DNA of 64,000 bases from Isoetes taiwanensis (taxonomy: Eukaryota; Streptophyta; Lycopodiopsida; Isoetales; Isoetaceae): NCBI GenBank assembly GCA_021234155.1, contig JAJEKV010000395.1, positions 64,001 to 128,000 of the forward strand. The letters are read 5' to 3'. The position numbers and the translations under genes were made by a program. Below are positions 1 to 9,479 of the stretch, one piece after another; the stretch's first letter is position 1, and the number at the start of each line of letters is the position of its first letter. Below the pieces are notes generated by a model, which made no database searches, was not told the origin of the DNA, and saw only the letters and a list, made by a program, of their open reading frames with translations.

Positions 1-1240
1 CCGGATCCCCCGCTAGTCTTATCGGCTTTGTTGCTCACTGAGATTGCTCCCACAAGCCCGGATCCTGTAGAGAGAATCCCCAGTCAACTTCTACCGGATG
101 CTTCACTCTGATCGACCTTGGACATTATCACTTTGCTCGTGATCATTCACAGCCCACCGGCTGCAATCCCGACCTTATGGGTCGGTGTTGGTCTCGGCTC
201 TGGCGGAATCACACTACCCCGAGCCACACTATCAAACTCAGTGCGGATTGAACTCCGGGCCCGGCTCTCAAGAGCAATCCAGTTCTTTCAAAGAATCCCC
301 TCGGATTGACTCAACTGGTTTCTCACCCGGATCAATCCTTACTTGGTGTCAAAGCTGTCTTAGGATCACCAACACACGACCTTTGGCCGCAATTTCGATC
401 CTATGGGTTAATCCTTGGATCGGACAAGTATCAATCATACGAGAATCGGCTTTATCAAGCCTTATGATCCGATCCCAATTCATTCATGGGGTATTAACTC
501 ATCTTAGGCTTCTTACCACCGGCGCAAAATCCAAACCCTCGGGTGCGGCTAGATCCGGTTCTTGGCAGAATCAAACTGCCTTAGGAACACAATATCAATT
601 TCGGAATCCAATTCCAAGCTCGGGGCTTAACTCTTGAATCAATTCTCTAAGCATTCTATCGAAATCGGCTTCAATATTTACGCTCTCGATTTCCTCCCCT
701 GCTCAAATCCGACTCCGGGCTTTATAGAACTCTTTTGGAGTTCACTATACTCTCGGCAGCCCAAAAACCGGCGGTCGGGCCCTTACATGATCTAATTTCA
801 TGCACTAGAGCTAACCCATCGATCCGATCGGCGGCGGATCTTCATGCCGAACTTTTTTTTCGATTTCATATCGGACTAAGAGGCCCACCCAACCGGTTAG
901 CGCCCGCGTGGACCTTTTTAATAACAATAAAAACCTTAGCTAACATTACCTTCTTATATTTTAATAACATTAACCCCCTAGGGCCTATACAACCTACATT
1001 AACATTAATGTCTAATGTTAATCATGCAGGCCTATAGATCCTCTGGCCCGGCAATCCCTGCTAGCTCTTGCCGCACTAATATTAATAATATTAGCGCCCC
1101 TAGCGGACCATTACCGCCGCTAGCCATTAATATTATTTACCCGCATCCCGTCCAATTAGATCGATTACTGATAACACGGCCCATTAGATCACAATCCCGC
1201 CGCGGCAATTGCGACCAACAAGTACCCCGTGCTCATGGGC
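1..1240. other. Unassigned left flank
   Basis: No coding region is supported here. The first 700 bases are rich in GGATC/CGGATC words and the 860-1150 stretch is AT-rich with ATTAAT runs. It shows no resemblance to the long terminal repeat seen at 37204-38790, so the 5' LTR of the gypsy element must lie outside the window, or this stretch is its unrecognised gag region. Short open frames here look random. Confidence 0.4.
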
Positions 1241-2546
1241 GCCCGCGTCAAGGGCCGATTAGGCTATGCCCTTGGGAGCACTGTAACAGTGGAAGGCTAT
1301 ATTGAAGGCTTGAGCGATGAGATCCCATAAGCTTGTAAGGGCAATAAACCCGAAGTCCGTGTCGTCGAGGCGAAGCAAAGACCATAAGTTTGCAAGAACA
1401 GGTCCACAAGAGCGGGCATCAAGGCGACAATATTTCGGGATAAGGGGAAGACCTGAGGGGGCTATAGCCCAAGGGCAGCAAGCCCAGTAGCTAGCAAGGC
1501 AGTACAATTCAAATTATGGGAAGCAAGGCAACATAAGTAGTGGCAAGCAGGAAAAGAAGCAGTAAGCTTCAAGGAGCAAGGAGCCAAGTCTAACTACTCC
1601 CAAAAGCGGTGAGGCAATTTCTGCATCCATTCCCAAGGAAAAGAAGCGGGAATGTATAGAAGCGGTGTGTTTTGAGATGCTTCCGGCCAGGGCATAGGAC
1701 CAACAATTGCCCCCGATTATGAATGCGGCATTGGCAGGCTGGGATGGGAGACACCATCGGGCCTTGACGGCGGCGGCGAAAGCGGGATTACATCCATGGT
1801 GAGTGTCACATCTTTTTGACTATTGATCTGAGGGAATCACGAAAGTCGGTATAAGGTGATCTCAACGACTAGGAAAAGCCCAAGAGAAATCCTTTATAGT
1901 ATTGATAGACTCGAAGCGGTCATAATTTTGCATCCCCTAGGATGGTAAGCATGTTGAAGTTAAAGTCGTTAAAGTCCAAGCCCGGGCCCGGTCGTGCTAG
2001 CCAATGGAGCAATTAGGCATACTGCAGGAAGAGAATAAACTTCAATGTAGACTTGCCGGGTGTTAATGTTGCATTGGGGCGGAAGTCATGAATATAGGCA
2101 AGTATGATCTCATTATTGGAATGGAATATCTTGGACCGGCAGGGAGCAATCATCGATTGTGGGAAACGTAAAGGTGACCTTTAAACAACGCCGTGAGGGC
2201 AAAGTCATCGAAATCACGGGTAAAAAGTAACCCCAATCATGCAATGCATGAGTAGTGAAAAATTGCTTAAGTGCATAAGAAAGCGGCCGGTGGCCTATCT
2301 CCTTAAGCTTGAGCTCCAAGATCGGGGGAGCCGGAGAGAAATAAAGAGATCAAAGAATCTAGCAAGCTTCCCGGGCCAATAGCAAAAGTTGATCGAGGAA
2401 TTTCAACGACTTGTTCCCCGATGAGATTAAGCTTAATCCCTATAGAGGAGTCAGTGTGAAATAGCACTTGAACCTGGGGCGAAGCCTACAAGCAAGGCAC
2501 CTTATAGGATGTCAACCGAGGAGTTGATGTGAGTTAAAGAAGCGAT
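1241..2546 (+). pseudogene. Ty3/gypsy gag-protease segment, decayed
   Basis: This is the upstream half of the gypsy polyprotein whose downstream half resumes at 33645. Around 1650-1720, codons for a spaced C..C....GH....C pattern can be followed across frame changes and suggest a gag zinc knuckle (weak). Around 2101-2230 the signature YDLIIGMEYL, then in another frame DRQGAIIDCGKRKVTFKQR, matches the protease-to-reverse-transcriptase linker of plant chromoviruses. At 2490-2540 the words PYRMSTEEL and then ELKK match the start of reverse transcriptase and stop exactly at the insertion point. Several frameshifts and stops make it non-functional as given. Family assignment is solid near 2100-2546 and uncertain before 1650. 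Confidence 0.7.
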
Positions 2547-2575
2547 CACAACAAGAGAATGGACATTTAGCGGCG
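2547..2575 (+). repeat. Left terminal inverted repeat of CACTA-type insertion
   Basis: It starts CACAACAAG and ends CATTTAGCGGCG. It pairs with the inverted copy at 33618-33644 with small indels. Confidence 0.75.
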
Positions 2576-3080
2576 TGGGCTTGCGGCGCTCAATGCGGCG
2601 TGGCGCCGCAAATAACGCGCCATCACCATCGCGGCGTCCACGCGACGCCACGCCGCAACCGCGTCGCATGCGGCGCGGTGCGCGAATCGACCGTGGCGTG
2701 GCGTCTGTCATGCAGTGGGCGCTTGTGGACGGCGGTGTCACGCCAGTGGGCGCTATACGGCGTCGCGTCGCATGCGACGGCGTCGATGCTTGGCCCATCC
2801 GTCTCGCCGGGTGGGCTTTGGCGCTGGTGGACGGCAGTGTCTCAGTGGATGTTTGTTTGACGTGGACGTCGCGCATGCGCGACGTCGTATATGTGGCAAT
2901 ATGTGACGTATGTGTCGTATATGACACGTCAAGACATTTATATATGGCGTATGTGGCGTATATGACACCGCGTCGATGCGTATATGTGGCGTATATGACA
3001 CGTCGGTATGTATATGTGGCGTATATGACACGTCGATGCGTATATGTGGCGTGGGTGGTGCATGTGACGTATATTTTTAT
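2576..3080 (+). repeat. GC-rich subterminal region with ~33-bp minisatellite
   Basis: The first 300 bases are dominated by GCGGCGT/ACGCCGC words on both strands. From about 2880 to 3060 there are several imperfect copies of a unit containing TATATGTGGCGTATATGACA followed by CGTCGATGCG. Arrays of short CpG-rich subterminal motifs are typical of CACTA ends, where the element's DNA-binding protein acts. The long open frames over this stretch follow from the repeat composition and are not treated as genes. Confidence 0.7.
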
Positions 3081-3623
3081 ATCACGAAGGTTAATGGTTT
3101 TAGGATTACAAATTCAATAGCCGTGCGATTGATACTGCCTAAAAAAAGACTACGGTGACCAACTGCGGCTTCATTTAAGCGTGTTGCCTGCGCATGCATC
3201 ATCACGGGTAGATATGCTACGCTATAAATTGTTCATTATAAAACTGGCGTTGTTACGTGTCAAAATCTAGTTGTTCAAGTTTACAATCCTTGAAGGTAAC
3301 TTGACAATAGGCTTGTTGTCAATCATTGTTCTTTGAGAGAAGACGGGGATAAAGCCTTAAAATTTGTGCAAGAACACAAGAAAAATCCCACACTTTTACC
3401 TTTTGTCGTAGAAGCATTATAGTGTTTAATATGACTTGCGGTAGCTTGTCCAGGCGTCCTAATGGCGGATTCTAGGTTTAGGTCGATGGCAGATGCGAAA
3501 CATAAGCGTTAATTGCGAAACATCCCGGCAAAAGGGATTTATTGATTATTGACCGATTGATCCGTCCCATATCAATGCGGCTTCATCGGGTCTTTACGGA
3601 AGTAATCTTATCTCTAGATGTGA
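3081..3623. other. No gene recognised
   Basis: This is mixed-composition DNA with no supported coding potential and no recognised repeat. It separates the left subterminal array from a second copy of the terminal motif. Confidence 0.4.
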
Positions 3624-3658
3624 AAGAGAATGGTCATTTAGCGGCGTGGGTTTGCGGC
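3624..3658 (+). repeat. Second, truncated copy of the left CACTA end
   Basis: GAGAATGGTCATTTAGCGGC followed by GTGGGTTTGCGGCG repeats positions 2555-2590 almost exactly, but the outer CACAACAA is missing (GATGTGAAA precedes it). It marks a nested, duplicated or rearranged left end. Confidence 0.7.
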
Positions 3659-3699
3659 GTGCGAATTACCTCCTTCATCTAGACTCTTAAAACCGAATC

Positions 3700-4071
3700 A
3701 TGGAAAAATGGTTTTTTGGGGGCTTTGAGAGCTTGCAAGAGCTTGAAAAATATTGTGCGGAACTATATCGGCAAACCAAAGAAGCACATATGGATACGTC
3801 AATACTGAGGGGAAGAAGGTTATGATCTAAAATCTCATCTTTGGGTATACAAGTAATTCTAATGGCACTATGGAAGTTGAAAGATCAACATCAAGGTTGG
3901 AATCAAGCAGCAATGCTTGAACTTGCAACTTTACACGCTAAGCAAACGTCGGATGATTTTGTGATATATGATGGTGGAGGAATTTGGGTTTCAATTGCAC
4001 AAGTTCCATATGAAGCCGACCCCATTGATGAGGATTTTGAAAAGCCGAGATACTATGTGGCTACACGTTGA
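3700..4071 (+). pseudogene. Hypothetical protein with one internal stop
   Basis: One frame is open from an ATG at 3700 to a stop at 4071, broken only by a TGA near 3823. The first part is MEKWFFGGFESLQELEKYC; the second contains LKDQHQGWNQAAMLELATLH and ends EDFEKPRYYVATR. The composition is that of a real soluble protein (aromatic, Trp-containing, charged), not of the GC repeats beside it. I do not recognise a domain. It sits inside the CACTA-type insertion, upstream of the heat-shock elements and the B3 domain, and may be an exon of a captured host gene. The TGA may be a true nonsense mutation or an error. Confidence 0.35.
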
Positions 4072-4688
4072 TGGCCTTGTTTAGGAGATCCATACATGGA
4101 AAGTGGAATTGGAACATAGCTCGGGCCGCTACGCCAATAAGAGTATCTAAAGCGCCATTTGTTACCTTGGAAGTCTTCAAAGCGAGCATGTCATGGTGCA
4201 AAGGAAAATGGGCTTCAGCACGGAGCTTAGGGATCACAAGGCGGTTGAGCTTTGCCGACATCGGCTGGGGGTTCTTCACGAACACCCAATAAAAAAACAG
4301 ACCTCTCTTCCCTCCTACATGCCAAAATCAGATCCTTTGGTGCGGTTTTTAACGCCATGCTGATTGTTTTCGCTTCATGACTCATGAACTTGTTCCGTTT
4401 GGCGCCAAGATTTTTTTATGGGTTCTTCTTTGCATCGATTGTATGATCCGACGGTCACAACATACAAAGTAAAAAAAAAATCATGCGCTTTTTTCGAGAA
4501 ATCTCTTAACTGTCTTTTTTAATTTCTTCATTATGGCCATTCGAGGTTGTGGAGCATTTGCCTTCTTGGACAAGTTTGTTCATCGAAAATCAAGAGAATT
4601 GTGGAGTTGGTTGAACCAAAATATTTTAATTGGTCATCTTAGCAAAATGCTTTGGGAAGAAAATAAGTGTATTCTCTCGCAACATTCA
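4072..4688. other. No gene recognised
   Basis: The sequence is AT-richer than the ends of the insertion. Short open frames on both strands lack recognisable motifs. Confidence 0.35.
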
Positions 4689-4801
4689 TTCTAGAACTTT
4701 CTACAACATTCGGAATTTTCTAGAAGGATTCCTTAGGCTCACCCAAGATTCTCTTTATATTTTAAAACTTTTAAAACTTTCTAGAACATTCTAGAACTTT
4801 C
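4689..4801 (+). promoter_or_regulatory. Heat-shock element cluster
   Basis: Positions 4779-4801 read TTC-ta-GAA-ca-TTC-ta-GAA-ct-TTC, five perfectly alternating nGAAn modules, the consensus binding site for heat-shock factor trimers. A second partial site, TTCTAGAACTTTC, lies at 4689-4701 and more TTC/GAA words fill the gap to 4730. The cluster lies about 0.7 kb upstream of the B3-domain sequence on the same strand. Heat-shock elements are known to drive heat-responsive plant retrotransposons such as ONSEN; heat-induced transcription here is inference. Confidence 0.6.
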
Positions 4802-5475
4802 GTATATGACGATGTGACATATATGTGTCGTGAGAAGGTCGCATGTTCGAGGAAAGGCACCATCTTCATTGTGCCCTTAAGCCCCGGCAAGCACATGAAC
4901 TTTTAGTGTGAGCATTTCTAATGGATTGGCGCTTCATCCGAATAATTCTAAACCACCTAATGTTCGCGGGTGTGCCCCTTAGCCCGGGGCTGCTTCTTTT
5001 CATCCTCTTGAGGATGGCTTTACGTAATTCGAACAAATGGTTCCATATGTAGTAAGCACAATGTCGGCTTACAAAATTCAACACAATTTATTCTTTCTCG
5101 ATCTTCATGGTATATGTTGAGATAGCTTGACAGATGGTACTACTTTTCCTTCAATTCATGTTCCCATTGTTTTTAAAGCGATTTAGGGCAAACAATCAAG
5201 GTGCAAACAATCGGGTTGGCAAGGGTATAGAAAATGATGCGCGTCATCTTTAAGAGAGCTTGGATTCACGTTTGATCTTGAGCCATGCGTGCTACAAAAA
5301 GTTCACCCTAGAGGATATTATGCTAGACACTCCACGGATATTTTCTGCGTGGTGGATCTAGTTGGCTCTCAAGATAGTGTAGATTGGTTAGATAAGAAAG
5401 TCCTTGAGACTGGCATTTCATTTCGTGCTTGTGCAACCAAGTGGGCAGACTTGATTTGATAGCGATTAGCGTTGG

Positions 5476-5745
5476 ATTTTTGTTTCATTTCGTCATTCCA
5501 AAAATCAACGCTTAAGCACATTTGCCTTATGATGGAATTGTGGAGAAAAAAAAAGATGAAAATCAATGCATGTGGAAATTTAGATAATCTTGTTATTGGG
5601 ATAGTTCCCAAAGTTATGTCTTCACAAAAAGGTCGGAGCAGATTTGTCAAGGCAAAAGAATTTGCGTGTGAATGATGTGGTTTCGTTTGAGAGATATCCA
5701 AGGTAAAAAATTTTACATCGGTTGGCGAAGGGATCCTTCATTGTG
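5476..5745 (+). pseudogene. B3 DNA-binding domain (RAV type), broken
   Basis: A near-complete plant B3 domain is readable across two stops and two or three frame changes. One frame gives FHFVIPK, then NA-stop-AHLPYDG, then MWKFR-stop-SCYWDSSQSYVFTK. The next gives SRFVKAK, then NDVVSFERYP, then KKFYIGWRR. The order VIPK, AHLP, W.FRYSYW, SSQSYV.TK, SRFVK.K, DVVSFER, IGWRR matches the RAV/NGATHA branch of the B3 superfamily better than ARF or ABI3. The domain binds DNA as a plant transcription factor. No AP2 domain is seen upstream. The stretch 5290-5475 may be upstream coding sequence but is unrecognised. Its place inside a CACTA-type insertion suggests capture of a host transcription factor. 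As given it cannot encode an intact domain. Confidence 0.75.
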
Positions 5746-5877
5746 GTGCCGGAAATTACGTTGTTGATGCGGGGATGCAAATGACCCTTTCTTGAAAAGT
5801 TTTCAGTCGTTTTGAGTCGATATTTGGTATTGAAGCAACTTAAATTCTATCTTTTGATATAACTATAATATGGTAGT

Positions 5878-6280
5878 TTTGAGCTCAGATTAGCTCTGGT
5901 TGATCCGAAATTTTTGAGCTCGAATTTAGCTTATGGTTGATCCGAATTTTTGAGGCACCGCCTTATGTATATAAGCATGATGTAGAATACAAAAACCGGA
6001 TATATGATATGATATAGATTTGAAATCGTTTTTTTCAAAATGGAATTTGAAGATAAAAATATGAAGAAGATGAATATGATCGGGATGGATATCAAGAAGA
6101 TGAATGCCACGATGAATAAGGATATGACAATAATATTGCTTGTTTTAATTTATATAGGCCTATTTGTGCTATGGGTATTTTGAAAAAGCAGATGAATTTA
6201 GTGATGGACATGGAGTTGGAGATGGTTGATCGAAAATTTTTTGAGCTCATAATTTAGCTTCCGGTTGATCCGAGAGAAAA
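5878..6280 (+). repeat. GAGCTC...GGTTGATCCGA short direct repeats
   Basis: Three copies of a ~35-bp motif (GAGCTC, ATTTAGCTT or GATTAGCTCT, then GGTTGATCCGA and TTTTTGAG) occur at about 5880, 5918 and 6240. A short frame at 6041-6180 encodes a small Met/Lys-rich peptide ending in a hydrophobic segment; I do not call it a gene. Confidence 0.4.
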
Positions 6281-6529
6281 GAAAAAAAGAAGGAATTAGA
6301 AATGACATATGGATTTACCCCTAGAATTTCTACAACGAGAAGATTGGGTAGTCAAAAAGTGGGACTCCCATATCCTCAGTCCAACATCTTTAGAGAAGCA
6401 ACAAAATGCAATCTGAATGAGGAACTTGGTGTCCAGCATAGTGGGAGAACCGCTTCCGGCGACTCCTTGCAAATCAAGGCATTAATGTCCCATGTGTCAA
6501 AGCGTCTGATCAAAATTTGCCTAAAAAAT

Positions 6530-6990
6530 GCCATCGCCCACCTGGCATCGTCACGACAAATGTCACGGCAAATGTCAGACCTGTCACGCAATTTGCTCTG
6601 TGATGCAGCTAATCAAGCTATGTTCAAGTGTTTTGAGGTATGCAGATTTTAGGTTGTTACACAAAACTTGCTCAGATTTTAGGTTGCTCGTAAGCGGCAT
6701 GGGTATACATAAATTTCATAACCGACAAATGTCGCGACAAATGTCACGACAAATGTCGGACGTCGCATCGATGGCGTCATGTGACATTAGTAACCTAAGA
6801 CACGCCGAGACGTACTCGCCACGTAACGCCAAATGCATGTGACCCGGATTTTGACCGTTGACTATAAATTAGATGCGACGTGGTCTACACGACGTATGAC
6901 ACGCCGTGCAGACGCATTTCCCGGTGTGTACCGCCAAGTCGTAGGTGACCCGGCATGTGGCAGGTTGACACTACGCCGCCGGCGACGCCA
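6530..6990 (+). repeat. Short repeats and CpG-rich region upstream of a promoter
   Basis: ACAAATGTC repeats, often preceded by CG, occur at 6553-6580 and 6722-6765. A CpG-rich tract follows (ACGCCG, GACGTCGC, CGCATGCG) up to 6990. The composition mirrors the CACTA subterminal regions at 2576-3080 and 33120-33643. It may be a CACTA-style promoter/subterminal block for the transcription unit beginning at 7129. Confidence 0.4.
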
Positions 6991-7010
6991 CGCCGCATGC
7001 GACGTGCTGC

Positions 7011-7128
7011 ATTTCTATATAAACAACTTTTTCTCGGCATTCATTGTTATTTTCTTTTCGCCTCTTCGGCCTTAGCGCCTTTGGTGTTCTTCTTTTTAAC
7101 CATATCTTATACTTGTTGTCCGCCCTAC
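7011..7128 (+). promoter_or_regulatory. Core promoter and pyrimidine-rich leader
   Basis: CTATATAAAC (TATA box at 7016-7023) is followed by a pyrimidine-rich leader (TTTCTCGGCATTC, TTATTTTCTTTTCGCC) to an ATG at 7129. The distance and composition fit a plant promoter with a short 5' UTR. Confidence 0.5.
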
Positions 7129-7232
7129 ATGGATCGCCATGGTCATCGAGAGATGATCGGCGCTGGAGATGGCCAGAGACGATTGATGTTGTCTTACCAC
7201 CGGGGAGGCCGGATATGCTTGAACCGTCACAT
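7129..7232 (+). CDS. First exon of SET-domain transcription unit (proposed)
   Basis: The exon opens at the first ATG after the TATA box (MDRHGHREMIGAGDG) and runs to ...LNRH, where AT|GTAAGT is a consensus splice donor at 7233. It has no recognisable domain. The next coding evidence in the same direction is the SET region ending at 8819, with repeat boxes and telomere repeats between. The link between this exon and the SET exon is by position and splice signal only. A similar layout recurs at 26-28 kb. Confidence 0.4.
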
Positions 7233-7309
7233 GTAAGTTCTCGATTCTTGTATTTAGTAGCCTAGACATATATAAACTAGGAGAGGGCGGTATGCTTGAT
7301 GGTAAAAAA

Positions 7310-7612
7310 AAACGCGGTGTTTTTGGTCAAGGACACTGGGCCGCCTCCACCTTGAGTGGAGAGGACCAGTGTGCCGGGCCCAAACTCACCTTCATACCTT
7401 ACTAAGTACAATGTAGATTACAAAAATTGAGGTGTCGTAGTCAAGGTCATATGTCGACTTCACCTTGAGTGGAGGGACTCTATGTATCGGAGAGGCTAGC
7501 GTCTCCAAAAGATCTTTATTGAAATTGAAACTTATATAAGGGTCATTACTTTAGGGAAAGGGCATGGTCGGCTTCACCTTGAGTGGAGAGGACTACGTGT
7601 CCGAGCCCAGTT
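7310..7612 (+). repeat. Three ~130-bp boxes in a putative intron
   Basis: Boxes near 7318, 7441 and 7558 each contain GTCAAGG(A/T/G)CA, then C(T)CCACCTTGAGTGGAG or TTCACCTTGAGTGGAG, then AGGAC and a weakly conserved GTG(T/C)CCG(G/A)GCCCA. They are the same family as the four boxes at 27320-27715. Confidence 0.7.
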
Positions 7613-7625
7613 GGCCCATTTAGGA

Positions 7626-7677
7626 TTTAGGGTTTAGGGTTTAGGGTTTAGGGTTTAGGGTTTAGGGTTTAGGGTTT
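7626..7677 (+). repeat. Interstitial telomere repeats (TTTAGGG)n
   Basis: About seven perfect units of the Arabidopsis-type plant telomere repeat lie inside the insertion. Unique sequence continues on both sides, so this is not a chromosome end. Such stretches arise at repaired breaks, and teloboxes also act as promoter elements. Confidence 0.9.
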
Positions 7678-8144
7678 ATACTACCATATATTGTATCTAT
7701 CACAGCCGTTCAAACTATTGTGCAGTATATAGTACTTACCTTTTGTAATTGGCGAGGGACAAAATAGTTTTGCGATTGTAAAAGATGTATGGGGCTGAAG
7801 AGAGCGATTTAGAGCGGTTGTTGAAGACCATCTGATAAGATTTGGTACATTTGAACAACCCACCAGATCTGATGCTCGTCATGGATATCAGGTTGGTATA
7901 CAATTATTATTTGTTTTTTTTTTTTTTTTTTAAGAGTATCTCTCCCAATTCAAGTATATATTCAAGATGTTTATGATATCTAAATATGTAGGTAGATGAT
8001 CGATGATGTCTCCTCCAAACTAGATGTGGATTTTGGTTTAATGTTGTCCATAGAGGCATATGAAATCAAGCAAGAACCGATTCATCAATAATGTGGATGG
8101 GTGCCGCCAACGCCGTGAGTGTTCCCTGGCGTGAAAGAACACGA

Positions 8145-8819
8145 AGGGCTACAATCATGAGAACATTGCATGTGTGTACATTTCCCAAGAACGCTTGGCC
8201 TCACCGCCCGAAAGCGTGAAATTCTCAAGAATTGCAAAGATTAGTCAGACCCTTTGTTAGGCAAATCGCAAAGACATTTGGCTTGTGGCCAGTAGACTTA
8301 CCTATCCCTATGGATCAAGAATTTGCTTATTGGGGAAGAAGATACATCATTATGCGGAGCCGCATTTGTCCAGAAGCTGGATTCGGCCTTATCTCCGGCA
8401 CGCGTATAGAAGTGGAGCGAGATACCCACATTCCATTAATGCCATATGCAGGTCCCGAGTACGATTGGAAAACTTGGCAAACTTTGACTAAATATGCTTG
8501 GCGTATGAGGATTTATGGAATGAATTCCAATGCTGCGTCGATAGTTGTGGGGGCATGTGATGAGGAGTTGAAGTTTATTGATGGTCTACCCGGGGGTTCA
8601 TGGCAATATTGCAGTGGTTCATCAACAGTTCTATTGACAACCGTATTTTTATGCAATTGTGAATTTTTAGAGTGTCAAGGAGGGGAGGAAGATTTTTTTA
8701 CAAGATCTGTAAAAAGCAGATATATCATGGTGTGTGCTATTAAAAGCATAAACATTGGAGATGAGTTATTTATCAACTATCGCTATGATAGACCTCTCCC
8801 ATTTGAGATGGAACAATAG
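8145..8819 (+). CDS. SET-domain protein, divergent
   Basis: The open frame ends at a TAG at 8817. Around residues 35-75 from position 8232 it reads RSRICPEAGFGLISGTRI, the N-terminal SET signature (G.GL....I). Then come DTHIPLMPYAGPEYDW, CNCEFLEC (the C-terminal half of the usual NHSC.PNC motif) and finally IKSINIGDELFINYRYD, the final SET motif (GEEL..NY.YD). SET domains use S-adenosylmethionine to methylate lysines, usually on histones. The canonical NHS triplet is not visible (GSWQYCSGSS stands there), so activity is doubtful. No ATG is obvious near 8232, so the exon probably begins by splicing around 8145-8230. It lies just before the TNP2 gene, same strand, inside the CACTA-type insertion, which suggests a transposon-carried chromatin modifier. 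Full gene structure is unresolved. Confidence 0.65.
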
Positions 8820-8937
8820 TATTGTTGTACTAAAAAAAAGGAATAAAGAGGTTTTTTTTTTTTAATATGTTTTTTGTCATTCGTGAGTCTATACAAATGG
8901 TTGTATGTATTTTATACTTATTACATTATTTGACATG

Positions 8938-9342
8938 ATGGTTAATACGTTACTCCTGTTTAATGAACTCATTCAGAGCGGTCTCCATCCCGATCCATTA
9001 GTTCTAAGTTACAGGCAAAGGGAAACCTATCGTCGTGAATTTCAAGCCAGAGCGCACCAATATGAAGATATTGCGTACGATCAATATGAAGAGGATGAAA
9101 CTATTGACGAACCCGAGAACGAAGTCTTTCGTGACGAGCCGATGCTCGATATGTTGCACGCTCTTCAAGAATTACCTGATATTGATTTAGATGATGTCGA
9201 GGATGGTGGTGGAGAGGATATGGTAGAAGATGTTGGATACCCTTCGAGGATTGGTCAGATCGACGATGACCCTATTGTTATCGGGCGTAAACGCAGTTTA
9301 TTTCCTGCGCCTCGAACCTCTCGCTTGTCGGCGGCTCGCTAA
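8938..9342 (+). CDS. Acidic N-terminal part of TNP2-like transposase
   Basis: The frame begins at an ATG at 8938 and contains YRQRETYRREFQARAHQYED followed by a strongly acidic stretch (YEEDETIDEPENEVF, DIDLDDVEDGGG) and a basic end. It lies directly upstream of recognisable TNP2 sequence. Plant CACTA transposases carry an acidic, poorly conserved N-terminal region before the conserved core, so this is the likely start of that protein. It ends at a TAA (9340) about 140 bases before the next conserved block, so a splice or frameshift is needed. Confidence 0.5.
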   Translation: MVNTLLLFNELIQSGLHPDPLVLSYRQRETYRREFQARAHQYEDIAYDQYEEDETIDEPENEVFRDEPMLDMLHALQELPDIDLDDVEDGGGEDMVEDVGYPSRIGQIDDDPIVIGRKRSLFPAPRTSRLSAAR

Positions 9343-9479
9343 TTCTCAATCTCCAAACCAAGTTCAAGTGGAGCAATGCAAGTGTCTCGCTTCTATTGAG
9401 GTGACATACTTATCAAGTCTTTCTATCTTACCACCATCTCCATCTTTTTATCTTACCACTCTTAGATGCGCAGGTTATT

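Noticed and set aside
2575-3120. A 181-codon frame with repeated VYVAYMTRR-like words
   Set aside because: It only reads through CpG-rich subterminal minisatellites of the CACTA end.
6302-6652. A 116-codon frame
   Set aside because: Its second half is the ACAAATGTC repeat (RQMSRQMS) and the first half has no recognisable motif.
7626-7677. Chromosome end
   Set aside because: Only about seven units, and the same transposon sequence continues on both sides.
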